A stretch of 64,000 nt of DNA from Planctomycetota bacterium (GTDB taxonomy: Bacteria; Planctomycetota; Phycisphaerae; WQYP01). Position numbers and translations under genes: made by a program. The notes under the pieces are model-generated. The model did no database searches, was not told the origin of the DNA, and saw only the letters and a program-made list of their open reading frames with translations. The stretch spans positions 1 to 64,000 of the forward strand of contig JAKBMM010000010.1 in NCBI GenBank assembly GCA_021831565.1, written 5' to 3'. Shown one piece after another: positions 53,129 through 61,685 of the stretch; within the stretch, counting starts at the first letter, position 1; every line of letters begins with the position of its first letter.

Positions 53129-54155
53129 TGCCGTCCTGTCTGTCGCCGTGGCCGGCGCCGGCCGCATGGGCCGCCATCACGCCCGGATCTATGCCGGAGA
53201 GCCTTATTGCCGGTTGGTGGGTGTGTGCGATCCCGATTTGCCGCGCGCCCGTACCTTGGCCGGGGAATTTCATTGTCCGGCCTTCGCTTCCGTGGACGAG
53301 CTGTTTGCGGCGGGTATTTTACCGCAGGCTGCCACCATCGCCGCACCGACCAGTTGCCACCGCGCACTGGCGGAAAAATTCCTGGAACGCTCCGTCGGCG
53401 TGCTGATCGAAAAGCCTCTGGCGCCGTCGCTTCCGGACGCCCAGGCCATTGTCGATTTGGCCCGCCGGTACAACTGCGTGTTGCAAGTCGGCCATTCCGA
53501 GCGGTTCAATCCGGTCGTGGTGGAACTCAATAAATACCGCCTGGAGCCGCGCTTCGTGGAGGTCCACCGCATCAGTCCCATGACATTCCGCAGCATCGAT
53601 GTCGGCGTGGTGTTGGACCTGATGATTCATGATATCGACATCGTGCACCATTTCGTCCGTGCGCCGGTTCAATCGGTCGCGGCCGTGGGGGTTTGCGTCA
53701 TCGGCCAATTCGAGGACATCGCCAACGCCCGCATCGTGTTCGCCAACGGCTGCGTGGCTAATCTCACCGCGTCGCGCCTGGCGCTTAAGACCGAGCGGCG
53801 CATGCGTTTGTTCAGTCCCAGCGCGTATGTGAGCGTGGATTACCACAAGAAGGCCGGTGTGGTCATCCGGAAAACCGCCAACGAACAGCAGCTTGAAATG
53901 GTTCGCCGAAAAGTCGCATCCGGAGAAGTCGCCGAATTGACCGATCTGAATTATTCTCAACTGGTAAAGTATGAACCCTTAAGCGTCCAGGACCGCGAGC
54001 CACTGATGATGGAGATCAAATCCTTTCTCCACGCGGTGCGCACCGGGGCCGTGCCGGAAGTAACCGGGGCGGATGGCTGTTTCTCGGTGGACGTGGCCGC
54101 CCGCATTACCGCTTCCATCGCCGCGCATGAACGGGAAACACGCACCTTCGCTTAG
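53118..54155 (+). CDS. Gfo/Idh/MocA family oxidoreductase, lpxA-linked
   Basis: About 345 residues with Rossmann start LSVAVAGAGRMGRHHARIYA and the EKP motif in GVLIEKPLAPSLPDA. The sugar-binding part has HSERFNPVVVELNKYRLEPR, DVGVVLDLMIHDIDIVHHFV. The ATG overlaps the lpxA stop, showing coupled expression. GnnA, a member of this family, oxidises UDP-GlcNAc at C3 in organisms whose lipid A has a 2,3-diamino sugar. A GnnB-type aminotransferase is not present here, so that role is a hypothesis. Trehalose- or inositol-type substrates are less likely in this context. Confidence 0.9.
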   Translation: MNSDAVLSVAVAGAGRMGRHHARIYAGEPYCRLVGVCDPDLPRARTLAGEFHCPAFASVDELFAAGILPQAATIAAPTSCHRALAEKFLERSVGVLIEKPLAPSLPDAQAIVDLARRYNCVLQVGHSERFNPVVVELNKYRLEPRFVEVHRISPMTFRSIDVGVVLDLMIHDIDIVHHFVRAPVQSVAAVGVCVIGQFEDIANARIVFANGCVANLTASRLALKTERRMRLFSPSAYVSVDYHKKAGVVIRKTANEQQLEMVRRKVASGEVAELTDLNYSQLVKYEPLSVQDREPLMMEIKSFLHAVRTGAVPEVTGADGCFSVDVAARITASIAAHERETRTFA

Positions 54156-54203
54156 AGCATTCAAAAAAGAATATCCATATCTATTGATATAAATCATTCC
54201 ATC

Positions 54204-54236
54204 GCCTCCGGACCGAATCCGTGATTCGCCGGAGGC
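54204..54236. terminator. Bidirectional terminator-like hairpin
   Basis: GCCTCCGG (54204-54211) pairs with CCGGAGGC (54229-54236) and the loop contains GAATC/GATTC. It lies between the convergent oxidoreductase and moxR genes and is followed by TCTTAT on the plus strand, which is a weak U-run. Confidence 0.5.
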
Positions 54237-54238
54237 TC

Positions 54239-55285
54239 TTATAGCTCCGTCAAAAGGGGGTCCGGTTGGAGCGATTGCAGAATGTTCTCAATGACCGCAT
54301 CCGTGCTTACCCCGTCCATGGGGGCGTCGAAATTCAGTATCAATCGGTGCCGCAGCGCCGGCAGCGCCACTGCCCGCGCATCGGCCAGCGCCGTGTTGCA
54401 ACGGCCTTGTGCCGGCGCCAAGGCCTTGGCGCAGAGCATCATTGCCTGGGCGCCGCGCGGGCTGACACCGTAACGCACATATTTGCGAACCATGGCCGGC
54501 GCTTCGTCGTTGTCCGGATGCGTCGCCAACACCACCCGGCTGATGTAACGCCGTACCACCTCGGCTACCGGGATCGCCCGCACCAGATGCTTCATCCAGG
54601 CCAGCCGGGCCGCGTTGAGCAGCGTCAGGGAAGATGGTCGCTGCGTGCCGGTCGTTCGTCGCAGGATTTCCATCAGTTCATCGAGCCGTGGCGATGGCAT
54701 GAGTATTTTCATGGCAAAGCGGTCGAGTTGCGCCTCCGGCAAAGGATAAGTCCCTTCCATTTCCAATGGGTTTTGCGTGGCCAGAACAAAGAATGGATCA
54801 GCCAGACGATGCGTGGTCCGGGCGACGCTTACCGATTGTTCCGCCATCGCCTCGAGCAGGGCGGATTGTGTCTTGGGCGAGGCGCGGTTGATTTCATCGG
54901 CCAGAATCAGATTACTCCAGAGCGGTCCCGGCTGAAACTGCAGCGACCGATTCCCGGCCGCGTCCGTCGCCAATATGGACGTGCCAATGATGTCCGCCGG
55001 CATGAGATCGGGGGTAAACTGGATGCGTGAAAACGGCAGGTCCAGTGTCTGCCCCAGTGTGCGCACCAGCAGGGTTTTGCCCAGACCGGGCGCGCCCTCC
55101 AACAGCGCGTGACCGCCGGTGAGCAGGCACAGCAGTGTCTGGCGTATGATGGCTTCGTGCCCCACGATCACTTTGGCCAGCTCGTGCTCCAAGGCCCCGA
55201 AGAGACGGGCAAATTCCTCCACGCTCGGCTGAATGTCCCCTTCCGGCGCGGGTAGACCGATTGGATCGCCTTGATTCTGCTCCAT
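54239..55285 (-). CDS. moxR: MoxR-type AAA ATPase
   Basis: A 348-residue AAA+ ATPase. Walker A is GAPGLGKT (residues 64-71), Walker B is LILADEINRA, and sensor 1 is VLATQNPLEMEGTYPLPEAQ with LDRFAMKILMPSP. MoxR proteins assist maturation of partners, often encoded nearby as DUF58 and von Willebrand factor A genes. No such partner lies downstream within the window (next gene is convergent), so the partner genes are elsewhere. Minus-strand gene beside the restriction-modification island. Confidence 0.93.
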   Translation of the reverse strand: MEQNQGDPIGLPAPEGDIQPSVEEFARLFGALEHELAKVIVGHEAIIRQTLLCLLTGGHALLEGAPGLGKTLLVRTLGQTLDLPFSRIQFTPDLMPADIIGTSILATDAAGNRSLQFQPGPLWSNLILADEINRASPKTQSALLEAMAEQSVSVARTTHRLADPFFVLATQNPLEMEGTYPLPEAQLDRFAMKILMPSPRLDELMEILRRTTGTQRPSSLTLLNAARLAWMKHLVRAIPVAEVVRRYISRVVLATHPDNDEAPAMVRKYVRYGVSPRGAQAMMLCAKALAPAQGRCNTALADARAVALPALRHRLILNFDAPMDGVSTDAVIENILQSLQPDPLLTEL

Positions 55286-55416
55286 GCGTTCTCCGATTCG
55301 CTAAAAACCTGAAGATAACGCCATCTTCGGAATTATTCATATCCGCGGCCGCGCCCCTGGTGAATTTGGACTGCCGTGCTATTGCAATGGCTGCCAATGT
55401 TTGATAACCTTACATC

Positions 55417-55614
55417 ATGTCGATCCCGGCGCTGGCCAAGCTCGAAGAATTTCTGACGGTCAATCAGGCCGCGGAACACTTGGGTGTATCCGCATCAACA
55501 CTGCGGAACTGGGACCGGGCGGGAAAACTCAAGGCGCGGCGGCATCCGATCAACGGCTATCGGCTCTATAGCCGCCGTGAGCTTGATCGTGTGCTCAGAC
55601 TGTTGAAGGTATAA
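55417..55614 (+). CDS. Small MerR-type helix-turn-helix DNA-binding protein
   Basis: A 65-residue protein: LTVNQAAEHLGVSASTLRNW is the helix-turn-helix, and RAGKLKARRHPINGYRLYSR is the wing of MerR/excisionase-type DNA-binding domains. It lacks an effector domain. It is separated by 4 bases from the methyltransferase gene and probably shares its transcript. It may act as a controller of the restriction-modification genes or bind DNA as a recombination directionality factor; the gene order favours the former. Confidence 0.75.
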   Translation: MSIPALAKLEEFLTVNQAAEHLGVSASTLRNWDRAGKLKARRHPINGYRLYSRRELDRVLRLLKV

Positions 55615-55618
55615 CGGC

Positions 55619-56593
55619 ATGAACCGCGAATCGCCACTTCTGTCGCAACTTGCCTTCGATTACGAAGCGAAGCGGATCGGTCGGTCGCTGCTTGTTCATG
55701 CCGACTGTTTGGAATGGCTCGGCCGCGTGCCGGAAAATACGCTGCACGCCATCGTGACTGATCCTCCGTATGGGGTCAAAGAATACGACTTCGATCAATT
55801 GCACAAGCGTGCCAACGGCAACGGCGGCGTGTGGCGCATACCGCCCTCATTCGATGGTCACTTACGGTCGCCCCTGCCGCGGTTCACGGCGCTCGATGCG
55901 GCCCAGCGCAAACGCTTGAGCCGTTTCTTTACGGAATGGGCCCGCGCGGCCAGCCACGCACTGCGGCCTGGCGGTCACGTCTTCATAGCCAGCAATGCTT
56001 TTCTTGCCCCGCTGGTTTATTCAGCTCTCATAGAAGGAGGATTGGAGTTCCGCGGCCAAATTATCAGGCTGGTGCGCACCCTCCGCGGCGGTGATCGTCC
56101 CAAAAATGCGGAGCAGGAATTCTCCGGGGTATCCTCTCTGCCGCGCGGATGCTATGAGCCGTGGGGACTTTATCGTAAACCAATGTTGCCCGGGATGAAG
56201 GTGAGTGATTGCCTTCGGGAGTTTCAGACCGGCGGGCTTCGACGCACTCCGGATGACTTGCCTTTTTCGGATGCTCTCGCAAGCGGGCGCACGCCGCGCC
56301 GGGAGCGAATGATAGCCAATCACCCGAGTCTTAAGCCCCAGTCTTTTCTACGACAGATTGTCTGGGCGGCCTTGCCGATGGGCGTGGGCATTGTCGCCGA
56401 CCCTTTTGCCGGGTCGGGTTCAACGGTCGCGGCGGCTCAAGCCATAGGGACGATGGCGGTTGGGGTAGAGCGATTCGCGGACTACTTTAAGATGGCTCAA
56501 CATGTCGTGCCGTTGCTCACGAAACTCAAGCCAGACGAAATTGACGAGAAAGCGCCCCCGACAGCACGTTCACAGGCGTTGCTTTTTGGGTAA
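55619..56593 (+). CDS. Beta-class DNA methyltransferase of a type II restriction system
   Basis: A 324-residue enzyme. The catalytic motif IV, DPPY, is at residues 48-51 and the S-adenosylmethionine motif I, VADPFAGSGSTVAAAQAIGT, lies near 260-280, so the order IV-target domain-I is that of the beta class. DPPY points to N6-adenine methylation. Motif-like stretches GGHVFIASNAF and NHPSLKPQSFLRQIVWAALP fit. Target sequence unknown. The 3' end overlaps the convergent endonuclease gene by 24 bases. Confidence 0.9.
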   Translation: MNRESPLLSQLAFDYEAKRIGRSLLVHADCLEWLGRVPENTLHAIVTDPPYGVKEYDFDQLHKRANGNGGVWRIPPSFDGHLRSPLPRFTALDAAQRKRLSRFFTEWARAASHALRPGGHVFIASNAFLAPLVYSALIEGGLEFRGQIIRLVRTLRGGDRPKNAEQEFSGVSSLPRGCYEPWGLYRKPMLPGMKVSDCLREFQTGGLRRTPDDLPFSDALASGRTPRRERMIANHPSLKPQSFLRQIVWAALPMGVGIVADPFAGSGSTVAAAQAIGTMAVGVERFADYFKMAQHVVPLLTKLKPDEIDEKAPPTARSQALLFG

Positions 56594-57250
56594 TTTCCCT
56601 GGACTCTCGCCACCCTTAGCGCGATAAATCCAGTTTGCTTCCATCTTCTTGAATCCGCTTCCGTTAACAGTTGCGGTTATGGTTCGGCGACTGGTGGCGG
56701 ATCTGCCAGAAAAGTTCCAATCAGATTTAGCGATTTGAGCCCCAATAACCTTGACAAAGTGGAATGGCGCGAAGGGCTCGCCATTTATGGCGTCACGCGG
56801 AGAGCTGCTGCTGAAGACAAAGACCATAAGCCAGACATCTTCGGCATTGTGTCCCTGCCATCCACTGATGTGTCGGGACGCTTTGATTTCAATCCCTTGA
56901 TCCGCGTGCAAGCTTGCGTCATTGGTATATACGCCGACCGGGATCAAATCTGGATGACCATTGTGATAGCGGTTTTTGGTGAGTGTGGGGCAATATCTTG
57001 GAATTGCCGCGGCCATAAATTCACCGACGATGCTACTGAAGTTTGCCGGCATAAGAAACGATTCCAATGGATCGATATCTTTGGAGACCAGTGAGTCGTT
57101 GATTAATTCCAGAAAACTCAAAAAATCCTTCATTGCCGACCGGATGTGTGCCGCGCGCAAACTATAGGGAAGTTCGCACTGGGCATTGAAACCGTGCTCA
57201 TTCAAGGCCAGCGGTGCAGCCGCATCAACCGAAACTTTGGACTTTGGCAT
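56570..57250 (-). CDS. Probable type II restriction endonuclease (PD-(D/E)xK type)
   Basis: About 226 residues. A PD-(D/E)xK-like core is visible: HPDLIPVGVYTND, then GIEIKASRHISGWQGHN. The Asp, Glu and Lys are spaced as expected for metal-dependent cleavage. No family is recognised; the call rests on the nuclease motif, size and tail-to-tail overlap with the methyltransferase. Starts at ATG 57250 or TTG 57286 are both possible. The base composition appears AT-richer than the neighbours, suggesting acquisition by horizontal transfer with the methyltransferase. Confidence 0.75.
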   Translation of the reverse strand: MPKSKVSVDAAAPLALNEHGFNAQCELPYSLRAAHIRSAMKDFLSFLELINDSLVSKDIDPLESFLMPANFSSIVGEFMAAAIPRYCPTLTKNRYHNGHPDLIPVGVYTNDASLHADQGIEIKASRHISGWQGHNAEDVWLMVFVFSSSSPRDAINGEPFAPFHFVKVIGAQIAKSDWNFSGRSATSRRTITATVNGSGFKKMEANWIYRAKGGESPGKLPKKQRL

Positions 57251-57397
57251 AGCGGCACAATACTGGCGTGCCGATTCGGCTGTCAAATCCGGCGGTGGAG
57301 TCGCATAACCTACTGTCCTGCTTCAGTCGGCCGGTATGTTCGTCCTGATGGCCGAGCATGAGCGGAACATCGGCAGCGAGCACAAGGGGGCCTACGG

Positions 57398-57424
57398 CCT
57401 GTCTGCCCGCCGGGCGCAGGCAGG
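57398..57424. other. Strong hairpin near the restriction island edge
   Basis: CCTGTCTGC (57398-57406) can pair with GCAGGCAGG (57416-57424) with one G-U pair. A related smaller stem, TCCCGAT-GGAA-ATCGGGA, follows at 57467-57484. The region between the endonuclease and ald (57290-57550) otherwise holds no gene. Confidence 0.4.
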
Positions 57425-57576
57425 ACCGCCCGGGCCCAGGGGCCGGCGCATAGGACACGCCAACTGTCCCGATGGAAATCGGGATGAACCGGGCATGCTC
57501 CCAGGGTTCGAATAATGTATAAAAACAGGCGGAGCGGTAGGCACATCCACTCCGAATGGTCCGCTATAATGTCGCC

Positions 57577-58662
57577 ATGTTGATCGGAATTCCCAAAGAG
57601 ATCAAAAGCGACGAATACCGCGTCGCCATAATCCCCGCCGGGGTGGAACATCTCACCGGTCATGGACACACGGTGCTGATCGAAAGCCAGGCGGGGGTGG
57701 GCAGCGGCATCAGCGATGATGAATACCGCCGGGCCGGCGGGCGGATGGCGCCGCACGCCGCGGATATATGGCGCCAGGCCGAATTGATTGTGAAAGTCAA
57801 GGAACCGCAACCGGTGGAATATCCTTATCTGCAGCCGGGCCGGTGCGTGCTGACTTATTTCCATTTCGCCGCCGATCGTGAGCTGGCCCGGGCGTGTTTG
57901 CGCGCCCGCATCACGGCCATCGCTTATGAAACCATCCGCGACGCGGGCGGCCGCTTGCCGTGCCTGACTCCGATGAGCGAAATTGCCGGAAAAATGTCGA
58001 TACAGGAAGGAGCCAAATATCTCGAAAAGCCCATGATGGGGCGGGGAATTCTTCTCGGCGGCGTACCGGGCGTCGCGCCGGCCCAGGTGATGATCCTGGG
58101 TGCGGGAACCGTCGGCCATCATGCCGCCAAAGTCGCCGCCGGTCTGGGCGCCAACGTGACACTCATGGATGTCAACCTGGACCGATTGCGCTATATCAAT
58201 GACGTGATGCCGGCGAACGTCAGTACGGTCTTTTCTGATATCCATTCCATTCGCGACACCCTGCCGCACGCCGACCTGGTGATCGGGGCGGTGCTGATTC
58301 CCGGTAATCGGGCGCCGCGCCTCATCAACGCCGCGGACCTTAAGCGAATGAAAAATGGCAGTGTCATCGTGGATGTCGCCATCGACCAGGGTGGTTGCGT
58401 TCAAACCAGCCGGCCCACCACGCACCATGAGCCGACCTATATTGTTGACGGCGTCGTGCATTACGGCGTTACCAATATGCCCGGCGCCGTTGGCCGAACC
58501 AGCACGTTTGCGTTGTGCAACGCCACCTTTCCCTATGTTTCCGCCATTGCCGACCAGGGCTGGGATCAGGCCGCAAAAAAAGATCCCGGCCTGGCGGTGG
58601 GTTTGAACATGTTCGATGGCCGAATTGCCAATTCCGCCGTGGCCGAAGCGCTGGAGAGTTAG
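57577..58662 (+). CDS. ald: Alanine dehydrogenase
   Basis: NAD-dependent enzyme interconverting alanine and pyruvate, 361 residues. The N-terminus reads MLIGIPKEIKSDEYRVAIIP. The catalytic residues are Lys in IVKVKEPQPVEY and His in YFHFAAD. The NAD fold is VMILGAGTVGHHAAKVAAGL and the C-terminal motif is VDVAIDQGGC. MPGAVGRTSTFALCNATFPY is a family hallmark. ATG 57577 is chosen since the protein fold starts directly there; a longer frame starts at 57556. Confidence 0.96.
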   Translation: MLIGIPKEIKSDEYRVAIIPAGVEHLTGHGHTVLIESQAGVGSGISDDEYRRAGGRMAPHAADIWRQAELIVKVKEPQPVEYPYLQPGRCVLTYFHFAADRELARACLRARITAIAYETIRDAGGRLPCLTPMSEIAGKMSIQEGAKYLEKPMMGRGILLGGVPGVAPAQVMILGAGTVGHHAAKVAAGLGANVTLMDVNLDRLRYINDVMPANVSTVFSDIHSIRDTLPHADLVIGAVLIPGNRAPRLINAADLKRMKNGSVIVDVAIDQGGCVQTSRPTTHHEPTYIVDGVVHYGVTNMPGAVGRTSTFALCNATFPYVSAIADQGWDQAAKKDPGLAVGLNMFDGRIANSAVAEALES

Positions 58663-58730
58663 CGGGCACATGTTTGTGCACGTCTCCTACCGCGCCATTC
58701 ATTCGGTTTGGCGGCGGCAACATACCCCTC

Positions 58731-59687
58731 TTATTCAATGATCTTTTCCCGCCGCAACCACCCGATGAAATGACCCAAACCTTCCTCCACCCGCACCCGC
58801 GGTTTGTAACCCAATTCCCGCGCCGCTTTGCTGATGTCGGCATACGTAATCGGCGGTTCCGACGCCGGGGACGGCACATCCTTGATACGGGCTTTTTTGC
58901 CCAGAAGTTTTTCCAGCACACGAACAAAATCAATATTTTCCACCGGGTTGCCGCAGCCGAGGTTATATACACGGTAGCCGTCCGGCGTATCCAGAGCGGT
59001 CAGAAATCCGGCGATGATGTCGTCGATGTAGGTCCAGTCACGTTTGAGCCGGCCGCCGTCAAAAAGCGTCAATTCTTCGCCGGATAGAATATTCAGTGTC
59101 CACTGCCAGGGCATCATGTCCGGGCGGCCATGCGGACCGTACACATTGAAGAACCGCAGAATGGTTACGGGTATTTGCCAAAGGTGATGAAAACTATAGG
59201 CAAAAAGTTCCATGGCTCGCTTGCTGGCCGGGTAAGCGGCCAGGGGCCGGTCGGCTGGGGCGGTTTCCGAAAAAGGCGCGGGTGTGGACTGTCCATATAC
59301 CGAGCCGGTGGAGGCCAGCAGGCAATGGGGGTGGCCGGCATTTCGCGCCGCCTCCAGCAGATTCATGGTTCCCTGGACGTTGACGGCGGCATAGATGAAC
59401 GGATTGTGCACGCTGTAGCGCACCGACGCCATCGCTCCGATGTGCGCGATCGCCTGCGGTTGATACGTTTGACATAGCTGCTGGAGCGTTTCCAGGTCGC
59501 GCAGATCGCCGGGTGTGAAGGAAAAGTTGGCGCGGGGCGTCAGAACCGCCAGGTTCCGCTTCTTGTGTTCAACAGGGTAGAAATCATTGAAATTGTCAAA
59601 GCCGGCAACCGTATCGCCTCGGTCCAGCAGGGCATTCGCCAGACACGACCCGATAAAACCGGCCGCTCCGGTAACCAATACACGCAC
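58731..59687 (-). CDS. NAD-dependent nucleotide-sugar epimerase
   Basis: A 318-residue extended short-chain dehydrogenase. NAD-binding motif VTGAAGFIGSCLANALLDRG at the N-terminus, LLASTGSVYGQST and the catalytic YPASKRAMELFAYSF (Tyr-x3-Lys). VTILRFFNVYGPHGRPDMMP is typical for UDP-glucuronate or UDP-galactose 4-epimerases; the Phe-rich start FDNFNDFYPVEHKKRNLA fits UDP-glucuronate 4-epimerase. Substrate cannot be fixed. Probably makes sugars for capsule or LPS. Confidence 0.9.
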   Translation of the reverse strand: MRVLVTGAAGFIGSCLANALLDRGDTVAGFDNFNDFYPVEHKKRNLAVLTPRANFSFTPGDLRDLETLQQLCQTYQPQAIAHIGAMASVRYSVHNPFIYAAVNVQGTMNLLEAARNAGHPHCLLASTGSVYGQSTPAPFSETAPADRPLAAYPASKRAMELFAYSFHHLWQIPVTILRFFNVYGPHGRPDMMPWQWTLNILSGEELTLFDGGRLKRDWTYIDDIIAGFLTALDTPDGYRVYNLGCGNPVENIDFVRVLEKLLGKKARIKDVPSPASEPPITYADISKAARELGYKPRVRVEEGLGHFIGWLRREKIIE

Positions 59688-59813
59688 GGGAACCTCTCCG
59701 GTCGCACCATTTCAAGCCGCATCCTAGCGCGAAAGCGGTTTAGCTGCAACCAAGGGCAATGGCGCTGGCCGCTGGTTTTCCACCTGTGATGCGGGGGTTT
59801 ATACTTATTTGGT

Positions 59814-60608
59814 ATGGCTGCTCATACACTACCGCAGGTTCCCAAACACCCGGGCGCCGCTCCGCCGGGGCAACCACCCGATTCTTCGGACATGCGGCGG
59901 CGCGAACGGGAACGCATCGCCCGCCTGCACGAGTTGGCCAAGCTCGGCGAGCTGGCCGGCGGTCTGGCCCATGAACTTAAGAATCCACTTTCCACCATTA
60001 AGCTTAATCTCCAGCTATTGCAGGAAGATCTGGCCCGCCTGCCCGGCGCCGAATCCAGCCGTTCGCGAGCCGGTATTTTGCGAAAAGAAGTGGATCGTCT
60101 TAACCAAACGCTGGATGATTTTCTGTCTTTTGCCGGGCGGCTTGAACTGCACCCAGTGCCGACAGAGCTTAATACTCTTGTCCGAGATTTGATTGACTTT
60201 TTTCATCCGCAGGCGCAGGCCGCCGGTGTGCGGCTTCACACCAGCCTGGCTGCGGAAAATCCGGTCTGTCCAGTGGACGCGAATCTCTTCAAGCAGGCGC
60301 TACTGAACTTGCTGCTCAACGCCATTCAGGCCATGCCCGCGGGGGGCGAACTGATTATCCGGACCCATGCGTCGCGATCGCGCGCTCTGGTGGATGTGTC
60401 CGACACCGGTGTGGGGATTGGGCCCGAGCTGATGCCACGATTGTTCGAGGCTTATTTCACCACTCGGAAAGGAGGTACGGGCCTGGGCCTGGCGACCACG
60501 CGGCGCATCATTGAGGAGCATCGCGGTCATATCAGCGTCACCAGCGAACCGGGCAAAGGCACAAATTTCCGTCTTGAATTGCCCCTGGTGCCGGTGTGCC
60601 GGGATTAG
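59814..60608 (+). CDS. Soluble sensor-type histidine kinase
   Basis: A 264-residue kinase without membrane spans or a recognisable input domain. The phospho-acceptor His is in GGLAHELKNPLSTIKLNLQL (His 53). ATP-binding motifs are NLLLNAIQAMPAGGEL (N box), DVSDTGVGIG (G1) and KGGTGLGLATTRRIIEEHRG (G2). It resembles NtrB/PAS-less kinases. No response regulator is adjacent, so it is an orphan within this window. A short Pro-rich N-terminus precedes the kinase core. Confidence 0.9.
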   Translation: MAAHTLPQVPKHPGAAPPGQPPDSSDMRRRERERIARLHELAKLGELAGGLAHELKNPLSTIKLNLQLLQEDLARLPGAESSRSRAGILRKEVDRLNQTLDDFLSFAGRLELHPVPTELNTLVRDLIDFFHPQAQAAGVRLHTSLAAENPVCPVDANLFKQALLNLLLNAIQAMPAGGELIIRTHASRSRALVDVSDTGVGIGPELMPRLFEAYFTTRKGGTGLGLATTRRIIEEHRGHISVTSEPGKGTNFRLELPLVPVCRD

Positions 60609-60662
60609 CCTCCGGTATTTTTGTACGCCAACTGCGTAACTTGATTAGCGGTGCGGAGGATA

Positions 60663-61604
60663 TCAGGAAACTACTCGTGCGGGATACTCTCCCGAACGGT
60701 AAATGCGTACGACCACGGTGTCGCAGCGGTTTGCCATGTCTAAGCTGGTGCTCTGCGCCATTTGCGCCGCTTCACCGGGGTCGTCCAGAACCACGAACAG
60801 CGTGGATCCACTTCCGCTGACATGAATTTTGCGGCCGGTCTGTTGCCACAAATCGTCGCGCAGCTCCCCCAGCCACGGCGCCACCGCGAATGCCGGTTCC
60901 GCCAGATCGTTGTAAATTTTCTCGTTTATTTCCTCCGCGCCGGCGTCCCCCAGCGCCGTCCAGTTGATGTCCGGTGAGGGCCGGCGATCAGGTAGAGAAT
61001 CAAAACGTTCATACACCTGCCTGGTGGCGATGCCGGTCGGTGGGATAAACAGAACCGCATACAGCCGGTTTCGCAGCGGCAGCACTTGCATCCATTCGCC
61101 CCGCCCCCGACATACGGCGGAGGTGGCCCGTATGAAAAAAGGCGCATCGCTGCCCAACGCCAGCGCCATCACCTCCAACCGCTCCTCGGTATTCTCCAGA
61201 CGCCAGAGGCTGTTGAGAGCCAGCAGCGCCGCGGCGCCATCGGAGCTACCGCCGCCCAGGCCGCCGCCGACCGGCGTTACCTTGTGTAACAGGATGTGTC
61301 CCTGCGCCTTGCAACCGGCTTCCGCGGCCAGAAGCGTAGCCGCCCGGCCCGCCAGATTGGTTTGAATATCCGCAGAAACGCCCGCACATCGGCCGGTCAG
61401 AGTCAGTTTCAATTCCGAATCCGGCTGGAGAGTCAGCGTGTCATAAAGCGAAATGGGAACCATCCACGATTCGATCTCGTGATAGTCGTCGCCGCGCCGT
61501 GGGAATACGCGCAGCCCCAGGTTCAGTTTTGCCGGCGCATGAATCCGCACGCCGCCCTCGGGCAATCTTATCAGGCGTTGGCTCGTGAACCGGTGTGTCG
61601 GCAT
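60663..61604 (-). CDS. ispE: 4-diphosphocytidyl-2-C-methyl-D-erythritol kinase
   Basis: GHMP-family kinase of the non-mevalonate isoprenoid pathway, 313 residues. N-terminal AKLNLGLRVFPRRGDDYHEI carries the substrate-binding Lys and His, and the ATP loop is VTPVGGGLGGGSSDGAAALL. Later GSDAPFFIRATSAVCRGRGE and VSGSGSTLFVVLDDP match the family. Length is a little above the usual 280-300 residues. Follows the fucose-isomerase-like gene on the same strand. Confidence 0.94.
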   Translation of the reverse strand: MPTHRFTSQRLIRLPEGGVRIHAPAKLNLGLRVFPRRGDDYHEIESWMVPISLYDTLTLQPDSELKLTLTGRCAGVSADIQTNLAGRAATLLAAEAGCKAQGHILLHKVTPVGGGLGGGSSDGAAALLALNSLWRLENTEERLEVMALALGSDAPFFIRATSAVCRGRGEWMQVLPLRNRLYAVLFIPPTGIATRQVYERFDSLPDRRPSPDINWTALGDAGAEEINEKIYNDLAEPAFAVAPWLGELRDDLWQQTGRKIHVSGSGSTLFVVLDDPGEAAQMAQSTSLDMANRCDTVVVRIYRSGEYPARVVS

Positions 61605-61685
61605 TTTCTTCTTGTCTGAAATGGATTTTCGCGGGCGTCCACCGTGCCGATCTTGTCCATGGCCGGCGGGAATGGAGCGTGGTCG

